Origin: JBIICI01 sp044238935
GTDB lineage: Bacteria > Pseudomonadota > Alphaproteobacteria > Micavibrionales > Micavibrionaceae
Length of the DNA: 64,000 nt
Assembly: GCA_044238935.1 (NCBI GenBank)
Contig: JBIICI010000003.1
Span: 52,684 to 116,683 of the forward strand
Reading direction: 5' to 3'
The notes under the pieces were generated by a model, which saw only the letters and a list, made by a program, of their open reading frames with translations, did no database searches and was not told where the DNA came from. Made by a program: the position numbers and the translations under genes. Shown here piece after piece: positions 1-8,642 of the stretch. The number at the start of each line of letters is the position of its first letter. The stretch's first letter is position 1.

Positions 1-836
1 TTTGTGAGTAACGTTCCACATTCCGCACTCAAAAAACGCCCCGGTTCTAAAACAATCTCAACATTCATATCGGAAAATAAAGATTCAATCATTTCCGCAT
101 AGGCTGAAATAGGAGCATGGTGATTGTTTTGCAGATAATCAATGCCTAAACCACCACCTAAATCCACAACGGGCACAACATATCCACGCGCGCGTAAGGA
201 TATGATAAAATCTTTGACTGCTCCAAACGCCTCAGTAAAGGGGGCAATATCCAAAATTTGTGATCCAATATGCACACTGATCCCACGCGTATCTAAATAC
301 GGGGATTGATGAGCGATTTCGTATAAATCCTCAATCCGTGTGGCGGTTAATCCAAATTTATTTTCTGATTTTCCAGTGGTAATTTTGGCATGGGTTTTGG
401 CATCGACATTGGGATTTAATCGAAACGCCACGGGCGCAATCTTATTTTTAGCTTTGGCAATATTTTCAATAACTGCCAGCTCAACGCTGGATTCGACATT
501 AATTTGTTTAATCCCATAATCCAATGCCAAAGCAATTTCATCCGCTGTTTTTCCAACGCCTGAAAAGACAATTTTATCAGCGGGAAAGCCTGCCTTAATT
601 GCTTTTAACAGCTCCCCCCCCGATACAATATCGGCGCCACATCCATTTTTTGCCAAAAATGATAAAATAGTAATATTATTATTAGCCTTACACGCATAGG
701 CAATTTGAGGGCGCAGCGATGAAAAAGCCCCACGCAATTGCTGTAATTTATGCTGAATCACATCCAAATCATACACATAAACAGGCGTGCCATATTGGAC
801 GGCAATGTCTGAAAAAATTGCATTTTTATTCATCAT
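1..836 (-). CDS. lysA: Diaminopimelate decarboxylase, C-terminus cut by window edge
   Basis: PLP enzyme of the fold-type III (alanine racemase-like) class. It decarboxylates meso-diaminopimelate to L-lysine in the cytoplasm, the last step of lysine synthesis. The visible part opens with the usual VYVYD segment. It contains the PLP-lysine context AYACKANNN, the SGGE turn, HIGSQ, and the GGGLGIDY and EPGR motifs that bind the PLP phosphate, all in the family order. About 278 residues are present; the remaining third lies before base 1. Two adjacent ATG codons (836 and 833) are possible starts. The first overlaps the end of the upstream lipoprotein gene by 11 bases, so the two are probably co-transcribed. 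Confidence 0.96.
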   Translation of the reverse strand, partial: MMNKNAIFSDIAVQYGTPVYVYDLDVIQHKLQQLRGAFSSLRPQIAYACKANNNITILSFLAKNGCGADIVSGGELLKAIKAGFPADKIVFSGVGKTADEIALALDYGIKQINVESSVELAVIENIAKAKNKIAPVAFRLNPNVDAKTHAKITTGKSENKFGLTATRIEDLYEIAHQSPYLDTRGISVHIGSQILDIAPFTEAFGAVKDFIISLRARGYVVPVVDLGGGLGIDYLQNNHHAPISAYAEMIESLFSDMNVEIVLEPGRFLSAECGTLLT

Positions 837-984
837 GACTTACTTCTTTAGGATAGGATTGGGGGAAATTTGTTTTTGAATCTGGATATTGCAATTTCGA
901 AGGTTTCACACCACAAGCCCCTAATCCACATAAAAGAGCAAACATCAAGACAAGCGCACAATAAGATTTATAACGGATAGACAT
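826..984 (-). CDS. LptM-like small lipoprotein
   Basis: A short exported lipoprotein of about 52 residues. A hydrophobic signal segment ends in a lipobox LGAC at residues 21-24, followed by GVKPSKLQYP, which fits the short 'LPS-assembly/LptM-like' lipoproteins often encoded directly before lysA. In enterobacteria LptM helps mature the LptDE outer-membrane translocon; the same role here is inferred from family and position only. The start is uncertain: ATG at 984 gives a normal signal length, while an ATG at 1017 in the same frame would add 11 residues. Neither has a good ribosome binding site. Its 3' end overlaps lysA. Confidence 0.7.
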   Translation of the reverse strand: MSIRYKSYCALVLMFALLCGLGACGVKPSKLQYPDSKTNFPQSYPKEVSHDE

Positions 985-1094
985 AAAAGGATCTTTTAGC
1001 AAAGTTTTATTAATCATTTATAGGCACAATATAAACAGTATAATATAAAAATCAAACAAAATCACAATGACGTCAATGAGCTCAATATAATCCA

Positions 1095-2342
1095 ATGACT
1101 GATAAATTAAAAACACCCGAAACACTTACGCAAAAACAATTGGATGAAATTGTTACCAGTCACAATGATTTCCGCCTAGGCAAATCAGGTGGACGCCGTG
1201 CCCTGCTAAAACGTGTTAATATGTCAGGCCTGTCATTAAAGGGTAAAGACATGCGACAGGCTGATTTCACGGGCTGTGATATGAGTAATATGGATTTATC
1301 AGACGCCAATTTTCAAGAAGCCTCTTTATACGCCTGTATTTTTACAGATGCGAATTTAAACAATACCAGCTTTGTGCGTGCAGATATGCGTGGCGCCAGA
1401 ATCGACAGTGCCAATCTTTCTGGCGCAAACTTACAATCGGCTGATTTACGCAGTGGCGGCCTGTCCACAGATGGTCAATTTGGTGCAGTGCAAAATGTTA
1501 ATTTCAAAGGCGCAAATCTTTCCGGAGCGCGTTTATCAGGGATATTAGCCAACAACGCCGATTTCAGCGATGCCATCCTATCCAAAGCGAATTTAGAAGG
1601 CGCCGATTTACGAAACGCATCCTTTAATGGCGCAGACATGACCGAAGTTGAGGTCAAAGACGCGAAATTAAAAGGCGCACGAATGAAAGATACAATTTTA
1701 ATGGGCGTTATCTTTGATGCCGTTCATCGACAAGATCTTGACCTCAGCGAATCCATCACAGATGCCAATGTTGGTCAATCCATCGACAAGCTCAAAACCC
1801 CCCTATCTGATTTGATAAAAGAACACAGATCATGGGTATCCAGCGTCGGAAAAACAGGGAAGGCGTTGGATTTAAGCGGATATGATTTACGATCCACCCT
1901 CAGCCTATCTGGTGAAAGATTAACAGCCTTAAAAGCAGTTGGCGCCAAATTTTTTGGCATGGACATGACCAAAGTCCAATTGCAAAGTACGCTGTTGGCA
2001 AAATCAGATTTTAGAAACTGTTTCATGAGTGACGCCGATTTTCGGGGCTCTGATCTATCCGGTGCATTATTCAGCCACGCAGATCTGAAAAATAGCGATT
2101 TCAGCCCCCTATTTTTCGGCAGCGGCGACAATGAACGCAAACATATTTGCAACTTGTCAAAAGCCAGCTTTAAATATGCCGATGCCCGCTTTTGTGATTT
2201 TTCAAACGCCAATTTATCGGGCGCTGATTTATCTTATGCCAATTTTTCAAACGCCAATTTACGCGGCGCTGATTTGCGTGGCGCGATTTTAAAAGATACA
2301 AATTTTGAAGGCGTACGCATGGATGATGTTTTGCAAGATTAA
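1095..2342 (+). CDS. Pentapeptide-repeat protein
   Basis: 415 residues built from two blocks of A(D/N)LXX-type pentapeptides, about residues 45-215 and 265-410. These should fold as right-handed quadrilateral beta-helices. Each block is preceded by a similar lead-in (H-x-x-F/W ... G-x-x-G ... DLSG), so the gene looks like an internal duplication of a lead-in plus helix unit. There is no signal peptide or membrane helix, so it is probably cytoplasmic. Some pentapeptide proteins mimic DNA and protect gyrase (Qnr, MfpA), but nothing here shows that activity and the role is unknown. It converges with the cNMP-EAL gene, overlapping it by four bases. Confidence 0.85.
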   Translation: MTDKLKTPETLTQKQLDEIVTSHNDFRLGKSGGRRALLKRVNMSGLSLKGKDMRQADFTGCDMSNMDLSDANFQEASLYACIFTDANLNNTSFVRADMRGARIDSANLSGANLQSADLRSGGLSTDGQFGAVQNVNFKGANLSGARLSGILANNADFSDAILSKANLEGADLRNASFNGADMTEVEVKDAKLKGARMKDTILMGVIFDAVHRQDLDLSESITDANVGQSIDKLKTPLSDLIKEHRSWVSSVGKTGKALDLSGYDLRSTLSLSGERLTALKAVGAKFFGMDMTKVQLQSTLLAKSDFRNCFMSDADFRGSDLSGALFSHADLKNSDFSPLFFGSGDNERKHICNLSKASFKYADARFCDFSNANLSGADLSYANFSNANLRGADLRGAILKDTNFEGVRMDDVLQD

Positions 2343-3565
2343 AATTCTTGCTTGTTCTTAGCCCAATTTTTAACAAATTCCGTGATTTTATCCTCAGGTA
2401 ACGGGCGAGAGAAAAAATATCCCTGCCCTTGATGCGCCCCCAGCTCTTTCAGAATCGCAGCTTCTTCGGCATGCTCAATCCCTTCCACAACGATTTCTAG
2501 GTTTAGATTTTGCGCCAAGTTGATGATTGTCCTTACAATATCTAAACTTTGCTTATCCGCCAATATTGCGCGTGTCAGGCTTTGATCAATTTTCAAAATA
2601 TTAATCGGGAATTGATGCAAAGAGGATAAAGATGTATAGCCTGCACCAAAATCGTCAATTGCAATTCCCATACCCGCGGCGCGACATAATTTCAGGGTTT
2701 CTTTGGCATTATCAGGCTGTTGCATTAACAGGCTTTCGGTAATTTCCAAATGCAACTGTTTCGCAGGAATATCGGTTTGCGATAGGATATTATACACATT
2801 ATCAACAAATGTTTCCTCAGCAAAATCCGTTGCCGAAAAATTCACACCCATAAATAATGAATGTTCCGTATGGGTTTTATTAGAAATACGCTTTAGCGCA
2901 CGACAGGCCTCTGCTAACGCCCATTGGCTGGCTTGGACAATCGTTTTATTTTTTTCGATAATTGGAATAAAAACCGCTGGTGAAATATAGCCGCGTTCGG
3001 GATGATTCCAACGCATTAAGGCCTCAAACCCCCTAATTTCTTGGGTTCTTAAATCAATAACAGGTTGATAATGTAGCTCCAGATGATGATTATTTAGGGC
3101 AGCCGTAAATTCATGCCCTAATTTCAAAATCTCAACAATATCGCTATCATTGGCACAATATCCTTCTTGCGATTCTGCATTGAATGATTGAGGAAAATCT
3201 TGTGAAACCTCAGATCGTAACAATATCTCACGATATCGTGTTAAGATAATTTGTGTGACCATTTTTAGCATTGGATCACTGTGATTCAGGCGATGCTGAA
3301 AATCATCGCGTGTTATTTGCAGTAATTTACACGGTTCTAACGCCGTAATGGTTGCTATGCGTGGGGTATCATCGATAATGGCCATTTCCCCAATAATAGC
3401 GCCCACACCTCTTGTCCCCAGACTGATATGCTCCCCTTCCTTATTTTCAACAATAATACCAACACGCCCTGATTCAATCATAAAGGCATGCGCGCAATGA
3501 TCACCCTGTTTGATGATCACATCGCCTGTTTGAAAATATACATAAGGATCGTGCTTGCTGTTCAT
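2339..3565 (-). CDS. Cyclic-nucleotide-binding domain fused to EAL c-di-GMP phosphodiesterase
   Basis: 408 residues. Residues about 5-120 form a cNMP-binding (Crp-like) beta-roll with a phosphate-binding cassette at GEMAIIDDTPRIAT (59-72). Residues about 150-400 form an EAL domain that should hydrolyse c-di-GMP to pGpG. The expected catalytic residues are visible: EALMRW (181-186), the N of GVNFS, LEITES, IDDFGAGY, LKID and VVEGIE. It is therefore probably active, and a cyclic nucleotide probably tunes it. No signal peptide or membrane helix is seen. It is the only EAL gene here, against two GGDEF genes at 13670 and 20660. Confidence 0.93.
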   Translation of the reverse strand: MNSKHDPYVYFQTGDVIIKQGDHCAHAFMIESGRVGIIVENKEGEHISLGTRGVGAIIGEMAIIDDTPRIATITALEPCKLLQITRDDFQHRLNHSDPMLKMVTQIILTRYREILLRSEVSQDFPQSFNAESQEGYCANDSDIVEILKLGHEFTAALNNHHLELHYQPVIDLRTQEIRGFEALMRWNHPERGYISPAVFIPIIEKNKTIVQASQWALAEACRALKRISNKTHTEHSLFMGVNFSATDFAEETFVDNVYNILSQTDIPAKQLHLEITESLLMQQPDNAKETLKLCRAAGMGIAIDDFGAGYTSLSSLHQFPINILKIDQSLTRAILADKQSLDIVRTIINLAQNLNLEIVVEGIEHAEEAAILKELGAHQGQGYFFSRPLPEDKITEFVKNWAKNKQEF

Positions 3566-3650
3566 ATATCTTTTGCATAGGAATCATTGAATATTAGCAT
3601 GATTATAGCAAATCATTTGTTATTTTCTGATTAAGATACATGCATTTTTT

Positions 3651-4616
3651 CTATAAAAATTTATCCAGCGCCTGTAACACATGATCAACACTCAAACCAT
3701 CCATTAAACATCCGCATGTTTTCGGATCATAATCAGGGAAATCAATTAATTCATCAAAGTTTTTCGGTGTTTGCACCCATGCCGTTTTTTGACCAAATGG
3801 CGCATATAAATGCGGCCAGCTGGGGCCAAATAATCCAAAGGTGGGAATATTCGATGCCGCTGCGATATGCATCAAGCCTGAATCATTGCCAATGAAAAAA
3901 TCACACCCTGCAATCACCGCGGCAGCTTCGCCTGTATTCAAATTGCCGATACAATCAATAATATGATAATCATCTTTTAACCCCTCAATCACAGGATTAG
4001 CCTGATCACGTTCATTCGGAGCGGCGAAGACAATCAATTTTGCGTCTTTAAAAAGATCATGTTTTTGCTTTAGCTGTTTTAAAAGCGCCATAAAATTCTC
4101 AGGCGGCCATGTTTTCCCTAGCCAATTTGCCGTTGGTGCAATCGCAATATGCTTTTGTCCTGTTTTAAGATCAGATGATAAAATCTGTTGCGCTTTATCA
4201 TGCTGTGTTTTGCTTGGCCATAATGTTGGGAATGGCACTTGATCATCAAACAGGCCAATCAGCGCGGCCGCCTGTGCTGCTTTGTGTAATGTTTTTGGAA
4301 TATGCGCCCCATAAATACGCCGCACGGGCGCCCATATTGTGCGCGATACAATCGAATCCCGTAAATCAACAACCATATCCCAACGCGTTTGCACAACCTC
4401 ACGCCATAAATCCCACCAATGCGCATGATGTTTCTTTTTATTTAAAATAATAACACGATCCAATGCAGGAAACCCCTCAAATAAGGGGGCGGGTAATGCG
4501 CCACATACAATGGTAAATTTTGCCTCAGGCTGCGCAAGATGGAGCGCGTTTAAAATGCCTGTCGATAAAACAGCATCGCCGATACGATTGGATGTGATAA
4601 ATAGAATTTTCTTCAT
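3651..4616 (-). CDS. Glycosyltransferase family 9 (heptosyltransferase-like)
   Basis: About 321 residues. GT9 enzymes transfer heptose or a related sugar to lipid A-core on the cytoplasmic face of the inner membrane. The N-terminus (MKKILFITSNRIGDAVLS) is the usual GT-B first strand and loop. The C-terminal nucleotide-sugar site reads GNDSGLMHIAAAS followed by LFGPSWPH, matching the family (G-D/N-D/S-G-x-x-H ... LFG). An in-frame ATG at 4643 exists, but the ATG at 4616 is preceded by AAGAG at a good distance and gives the canonical N-terminus. It is divergent from ygfZ. The exact sugar and acceptor cannot be read from sequence. Confidence 0.88.
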   Translation of the reverse strand: MKKILFITSNRIGDAVLSTGILNALHLAQPEAKFTIVCGALPAPLFEGFPALDRVIILNKKKHHAHWWDLWREVVQTRWDMVVDLRDSIVSRTIWAPVRRIYGAHIPKTLHKAAQAAALIGLFDDQVPFPTLWPSKTQHDKAQQILSSDLKTGQKHIAIAPTANWLGKTWPPENFMALLKQLKQKHDLFKDAKLIVFAAPNERDQANPVIEGLKDDYHIIDCIGNLNTGEAAAVIAGCDFFIGNDSGLMHIAAASNIPTFGLFGPSWPHLYAPFGQKTAWVQTPKNFDELIDFPDYDPKTCGCLMDGLSVDHVLQALDKFL

Positions 4617-4685
4617 GATGATTTTACTCTTGGTCAGTGACATAAAGTGATTTAGATTATTTAAAACTATACTGGTATATCAAAT

Positions 4686-5495
4686 ATGACGCAATCACTA
4701 ATCCAAATCCCGAATCGTGCCCTGATCCATATTACAGGACAAGATCGCTTTGCCTTTTTACAAGGATTAATTTCCCAAGATATTGAAAAACTAAAAACAC
4801 ACCCCCTTATTTACGGAGCGTTTTTAACAGGCAACGGAAAATTTTTATATGATTTTTTTGCCCTTGAAACAGAAGACACGATTATTTTAGATGTCATGCA
4901 TCATGATGAAAATGGGCACGATATAGCCGCAGAATTTGCAAAGAAACTGGGCTTTTATACCTTACGCCGTGATGTTCAAATCAATTATGACCCTGCCCCC
5001 ATCACAATTTATGCAGATATGCACGGTCATATTGGTATCCCTGACCCACGCCATACGGCCTTGGGCAATCGTGTGTATCACATCAAAAATCATGATCAAT
5101 GTGACGATTATGCACTGTATGAATCCGTGCGCATCAAGCACGCCATCCCCGATGGCAGGCGCGATATGGTGGCAGAAAAAGCAACCTTAATTGAATCAAA
5201 CCTGCATCTATTGAATGGAGTGGATTTTGAAAAAGGCTGTTATATGGGGCAGGAATTAACCGCGCGTATGTATCATCGCGGCCTTGCGAAAAAACATTTT
5301 TATCCTGTGATGTCTTGTGACTTTATCGAAATAGGTGCTGATTTAATGGATAAGGATCACAGAATTGGCGAAATGCGATCCAGTTATTTTTGTGCATCGC
5401 ACCAAAAATGGCTAGGGCTGGCATTGTTAAAAGACGAATTTGCACAAACATGCAAAAAAGAAAATGGATTGATTGAGCTGAAAGAAAGCAGGTGA
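4686..5495 (+). CDS. ygfZ: YgfZ/GcvT-like folate-binding Fe-S maintenance protein
   Basis: 269 residues with the GcvT fold. The YgfZ signature KGCYMGQE, with its conserved Cys, is followed by LTARMYHRG, which distinguishes it from glycine-cleavage GcvT. YgfZ and mitochondrial IBA57 are needed with tetrahydrofolate for building or repairing certain Fe-S enzymes such as MiaB. The stop codon (5493-5495) is the first three bases of a tract copied from the deaminase gene 1 kb downstream. The extreme C-terminus (after GLALLKDEF) may therefore be slightly shortened compared with relatives; this is an inference. Confidence 0.92.
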   Translation: MTQSLIQIPNRALIHITGQDRFAFLQGLISQDIEKLKTHPLIYGAFLTGNGKFLYDFFALETEDTIILDVMHHDENGHDIAAEFAKKLGFYTLRRDVQINYDPAPITIYADMHGHIGIPDPRHTALGNRVYHIKNHDQCDDYALYESVRIKHAIPDGRRDMVAEKATLIESNLHLLNGVDFEKGCYMGQELTARMYHRGLAKKHFYPVMSCDFIEIGADLMDKDHRIGEMRSSYFCASHQKWLGLALLKDEFAQTCKKENGLIELKESR

Positions 5496-5577
5496 TTTCA
5501 GAAATCTTTCGATCCCCACACCTGCCGCCACAGCACATGGCATAATCCAAATAGGATTTGCGTATTTCATCCTCAAG
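5493..5577. repeat. Mosaic of two copied gene fragments (deaminase and gyrA pieces)
   Basis: Bases 5493-5518 are identical to 6507-6532 inside the deaminase gene, and 5527-5540 match 6535-6548 at 13 of 14 positions. Bases 5536-5577 match 27157-27198, the start region of gyrA, at 41 of 42 positions. The two copied pieces meet at a shared CATGG present in both donors. No terminal repeats or transposase accompany them, so a template-switch or microhomology-driven repair event is the simplest reading. Confidence 0.85.
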
Positions 5578-5625
5578 TTATAAGAAAAGAGATTATCTGA
5601 AATTGGGGTTCCCCCCATATCTTCT

Positions 5626-6000
5626 CTACTTTTTCAATGCTAATAATATTGCTGGCATCGCTACCAAGGTCGCACCACATCCTATAACGGCATGATCAAC
5701 AGGAGCACTATTTGAAACCGCATGGGCACAATGACTTAGAGCACCAAACAAACCCATCAAAGGGACGATCGAAACACATCCAACCTCAAGAGATTTGCTT
5801 ATAATATTTGATAGCTTTAACTCCTCCTCTTGGAGAGCCGTCTTGTTTTTAATTAAAACACTTTGAATACCAGAACTAATAACAGCACCAATAACAGCAC
5901 CAGATGCCCCTTTAAATACATTTGACAAAGATTCTGCCGTTATAAAATGATGCGACGCGTCCACTATTGCTTGAAAGTTATTAGCCAAATTAAAATCCAC
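5626..6000 (-). CDS. Small hypothetical membrane protein
   Basis: 124 residues, not recognised. Three hydrophobic stretches rich in Gly, Ala and Ser are visible: about 33-48 (GAVIGAVISSGI), 73-90 (CVSIVPLMGLFGALSHC) and 103-120 (VIGCGATLVAMPAILLA). A charged segment (KNKTALQEEELK) lies between the first two. It starts with GTG at 6000, preceded by AGGGG at a good distance. No homology-based role can be given. It lies between ygfZ and the deaminase on the opposite strand, next to the mosaic fragment region, and is expressed divergently from the deaminase. Confidence 0.6.
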   Translation of the reverse strand: MDFNLANNFQAIVDASHHFITAESLSNVFKGASGAVIGAVISSGIQSVLIKNKTALQEEELKLSNIISKSLEVGCVSIVPLMGLFGALSHCAHAVSNSAPVDHAVIGCGATLVAMPAILLALKK

Positions 6001-6114
6001 AATAACACCCCTAAAATTTAAAATATAAGTAGGCGCATGCTATATTAAAAAATATATATGTCAACAAAAAATAAACACTTGCCCTTACTCAAAAAATATA
6101 GTTTTATTTTGATT

Positions 6115-7035
6115 ATGATAAAACAAGATATTTTAAAAACAGCCTTTGCTGAGATTTTACAAGAATCGCATAACAGCCCCCATGACACAAATAAGATTGC
6201 AGCAGGGTTGCTGTTGGAATCAGGGGCATTATTATCGGTGCAAACAAACTATTTCCCTGATCGTATCAAAGACAACATTGATGAAAATGGGCGTTTTGGC
6301 AATACCAGCGGCAGCATTCATGCAGAAACGGCTGTTTTGCTGAATTTTAACCAAACGCAAAAACGCTCCATTCCCGATAATACCGCCATGTTGGTCACAG
6401 ATCCCCCCTGCCCCAACTGTATCAAAAACATGATCATCGCAGGGATTAAAAATATTTACATTGATCATGATGGATTTGAAAAAGACTTTGCCCAACGTCG
6501 TTTAGATGATTTCAGAAATCTTTCGATCCCCATTGCCACAGCGCATGGGGTACGATTATTCGAAACTTTTGTTGATACAGGGCTTTGTGTGCCCTTAAAT
6601 ACTATCGCAATGATGCAACGCCCCATTTATGAACAAGCGCAAAATTTAACAATACCCCTTGACTCATGGATTGAAAATTTAAAAGACATTCACAAAAACA
6701 CGGCTTTCGTTGCGGTGCAAATTACAGATCCCAACGCGCTTGAATTACCGAACCAAGCCCTTTGTGTGACACAACGTGACCTTATGCGCGGATTGGAATC
6801 CGATAAATATACCAGCCTTGTTGAACCCTTAACGGGCTTATTTATGCTGGCGGCACGATTTGGGTTTGAAATCAAAAACCCTGTTTATTCCAGCCGTATC
6901 CCCAGCGCCCGTGAATTGGTCAACGCCATGGGGATTGAAGGGATTGAGATTCAAACCGATAATTATCACCCTGCCCGTGATGCAGAATCCGAAAAAATTT
7001 GGAATATGTTTTATCGCCCAAAATGCATGGTGTAA
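6115..7035 (+). CDS. Cytidine/dCMP deaminase-like zinc enzyme with long C-terminal extension
   Basis: About 306 residues from the ATG at 6115; an upstream in-frame ATG at 6058 lacks a ribosome binding site. The N-terminal half is a CDA-fold deaminase: HAETAV supplies the zinc His and the proton-shuttling Glu, and PCPNC supplies the two zinc Cys. It should deaminate a cytosine- or related base-containing nucleotide, though the substrate is not determinable. The C-terminal half (after about residue 130) contains no motif I recognise, although it ends with YHPARDAESEKIW. The last 25 bases overlap the convergent NDUFAF6-like gene. A tract at 6507-6532 has been copied to 5493-5518. Confidence 0.78.
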   Translation: MIKQDILKTAFAEILQESHNSPHDTNKIAAGLLLESGALLSVQTNYFPDRIKDNIDENGRFGNTSGSIHAETAVLLNFNQTQKRSIPDNTAMLVTDPPCPNCIKNMIIAGIKNIYIDHDGFEKDFAQRRLDDFRNLSIPIATAHGVRLFETFVDTGLCVPLNTIAMMQRPIYEQAQNLTIPLDSWIENLKDIHKNTAFVAVQITDPNALELPNQALCVTQRDLMRGLESDKYTSLVEPLTGLFMLAARFGFEIKNPVYSSRIPSARELVNAMGIEGIEIQTDNYHPARDAESEKIWNMFYRPKCMV

Positions 7036-7838
7036 TAAAGCCGTATAATCTTAAAAAATGGATCATGGTAAAAAGCAGGGTCTAATGGATTAAACCCTGC
7101 TTTTTTAGCGTGGGTTAGGCGGTTTTTGGTTAAAAACAACAACCCTTTTTCCCAAGCTGTTTTTGGCACGTGTGTTACAATAAGGGCTTGGATTAAATCT
7201 TGATAAAACGGCGTTAAATTCCCTATGGCTTTTCCTGTATAAAAATCATTTAACGATATATGATGACGTGCCATGACATTTTGGGGGAGCACACAAAAAT
7301 CATGCCGCGTATGGGCAACGGATTGCATGATCAAAGACAACGCCCCATAATTTTCAGAAATAAGAGCGGACATTTCACCCTGCCCCCCTATCGATTCCAC
7401 AATAGCGGCATCAACAGGGTGATGAATATTGCGCGCATAGGTTAAAAACCCTTGATAGGTTTCGGGTACGACCCCTTCTAAATCAAATTCACGGCCATAA
7501 GTTAGATTGATCAAATGATCAAAAATAATCGTATTTTGTAACAAGGGAAACAAAGCCTGTAAAACAGGGTTTTTTAACAGCGTTTCATCAGGGGATTTTT
7601 GTAATTTTTGCAATGAATCGCGCCACCACTGAATCCGTATCAACCCCAATGTGGTATTGGATACGTGCAATCGAATATTTGCAAGCTCCCCCGCAAAGGC
7701 TAAGATTGCCCAGATCGCCGCATGATGGCGCACAGGTAAACACAGGCTCATGCTATATCGATCATGATCATATTTGCGGGCTAAATCCGCGCAATAATGA
7801 TGATACGCCTCATGATGATTTCGCCCATAATCGTTCAT
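7011..7838 (-). CDS. Squalene/phytoene synthase superfamily protein, NDUFAF6-like
   Basis: 275 residues of the isoprenoid-synthase fold. Where true squalene or phytoene synthases carry the first DxxxD metal motif, this protein reads AFAGELANIRLHVS followed by LGLIRIQWWRDSL. That pattern is typical of the NDUFAF6 (complex I assembly factor) branch common in Alphaproteobacteria. I therefore infer a role linked to respiratory complex I assembly or an unknown lipid step rather than sterol or carotenoid synthesis; no carotenoid genes are nearby. It is convergent with the deaminase and divergent from sodB. Confidence 0.82.
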   Translation of the reverse strand: MNDYGRNHHEAYHHYCADLARKYDHDRYSMSLCLPVRHHAAIWAILAFAGELANIRLHVSNTTLGLIRIQWWRDSLQKLQKSPDETLLKNPVLQALFPLLQNTIIFDHLINLTYGREFDLEGVVPETYQGFLTYARNIHHPVDAAIVESIGGQGEMSALISENYGALSLIMQSVAHTRHDFCVLPQNVMARHHISLNDFYTGKAIGNLTPFYQDLIQALIVTHVPKTAWEKGLLFLTKNRLTHAKKAGFNPLDPAFYHDPFFKIIRLYYTMHFGR

Positions 7839-7938
7839 GGAATCTTGTTTCCTCTTGCTTGAATCAAAAAAAGCCCTAAATTAAAGATATTGTATGTTTA
7901 CAACATAACCTCGTTTTATAAAAAGGAAATCTGTTCAA

Positions 7939-8550
7939 ATGTCTTTTACCTTACCAAATTTGCCCTTTGCCAAAGATGCGCTTGCGCCCCATATGTCCGC
8001 AGAAACGTTTGAATATCATCATGAAAAACACCATAATGCCTATATTCAAAAAGCCAATGAATTAATCGCCGGCAGCGGTTTAGAGGGATTATCATTAGAA
8101 GAGGCAACCATCGCCGCCTCAAAAGATCCAAAACATGCGGGTTTATTTAATCAGTTGGGGCAACATTATAATCACAGCCTATTTTGGAACTCCCTATCCC
8201 CCAATGGCGGCGGCAAAGATTTACCTGAACCTTTGGCCAATAAGGTTATTGAAGCCTTTGGCAGCATTGATGCTTTTTTAGAAGAGTTTCAGAAAAAAGG
8301 TATGGGACAATTTGGCTCAGGTTGGGTTTGGTTAGTTTTGGATAACGCCACAAAAAAGCTGGAAATCGCAACAACCTTAAACGCCCATACACCCTTAACA
8401 GAGAATAAAACACCTTTATTGGTCTGTGATGTTTGGGAACATGCCTATTATATCGATTACCGCAATGCACGCCCCAAATTCCTAAGCACCTTCGTTGAGA
8501 AATTGGCAAATTGGGCATTTGCAAATGATCAACTGACAAAAAGTTTGTAG
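7939..8550 (+). CDS. sodB: Superoxide dismutase, Fe/Mn family (Fe type)
   Basis: 203 residues, normal length. It converts superoxide to oxygen and hydrogen peroxide in the cytoplasm. Metal ligands are in the expected places: the His of EYHHEKHH, the His of GQHYNHSLFW, and Asp and His of DVWEHAYYIDY. GQHYNHSLFW and GSGWVWL resemble Fe-type enzymes, but metal choice cannot be proved from sequence. AAGGAAA precedes the ATG at a suitable distance. A strong terminator follows directly, so the gene is probably monocistronic. Confidence 0.97.
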   Translation: MSFTLPNLPFAKDALAPHMSAETFEYHHEKHHNAYIQKANELIAGSGLEGLSLEEATIAASKDPKHAGLFNQLGQHYNHSLFWNSLSPNGGGKDLPEPLANKVIEAFGSIDAFLEEFQKKGMGQFGSGWVWLVLDNATKKLEIATTLNAHTPLTENKTPLLVCDVWEHAYYIDYRNARPKFLSTFVEKLANWAFANDQLTKSL

Positions 8551-8559
8551 AATTGATAC

Positions 8560-8590
8560 AAAAAACCCCATCCATTGGGGTTTTTTATTT
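8560..8590 (+). terminator. Rho-independent terminator after sodB
   Basis: CCCCA and TGGGG form a stem around a five-base loop, flanked by an A-run and followed by TTTTTT. The flanking A and T runs pair as well, so it may also stop transcription from the other strand. Confidence 0.85.
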
Positions 8591-8642
8591 GCATAAAAAA
8601 ATAAATGCATCTATAATACAAAAAAAGCAGCGGAAAAATAAT

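Noticed and set aside
1475..2376. Long antisense frames over the pentapeptide gene
   Set aside because: They are shadows of the periodic A(D/N)LXX codons, with low-complexity translations and no ribosome binding sites.
7011..7838. True squalene or phytoene synthase
   Set aside because: The first DxxxD motif is absent, with AFAGELANIRLHVS in its place, as in NDUFAF6-like proteins; no carotenoid or hopanoid genes nearby.
8553..8642. N-terminal extension of the hypothetical gene after sodB
   Set aside because: It would be translated through the sodB terminator stem; the ATG at 8643 is a better start.
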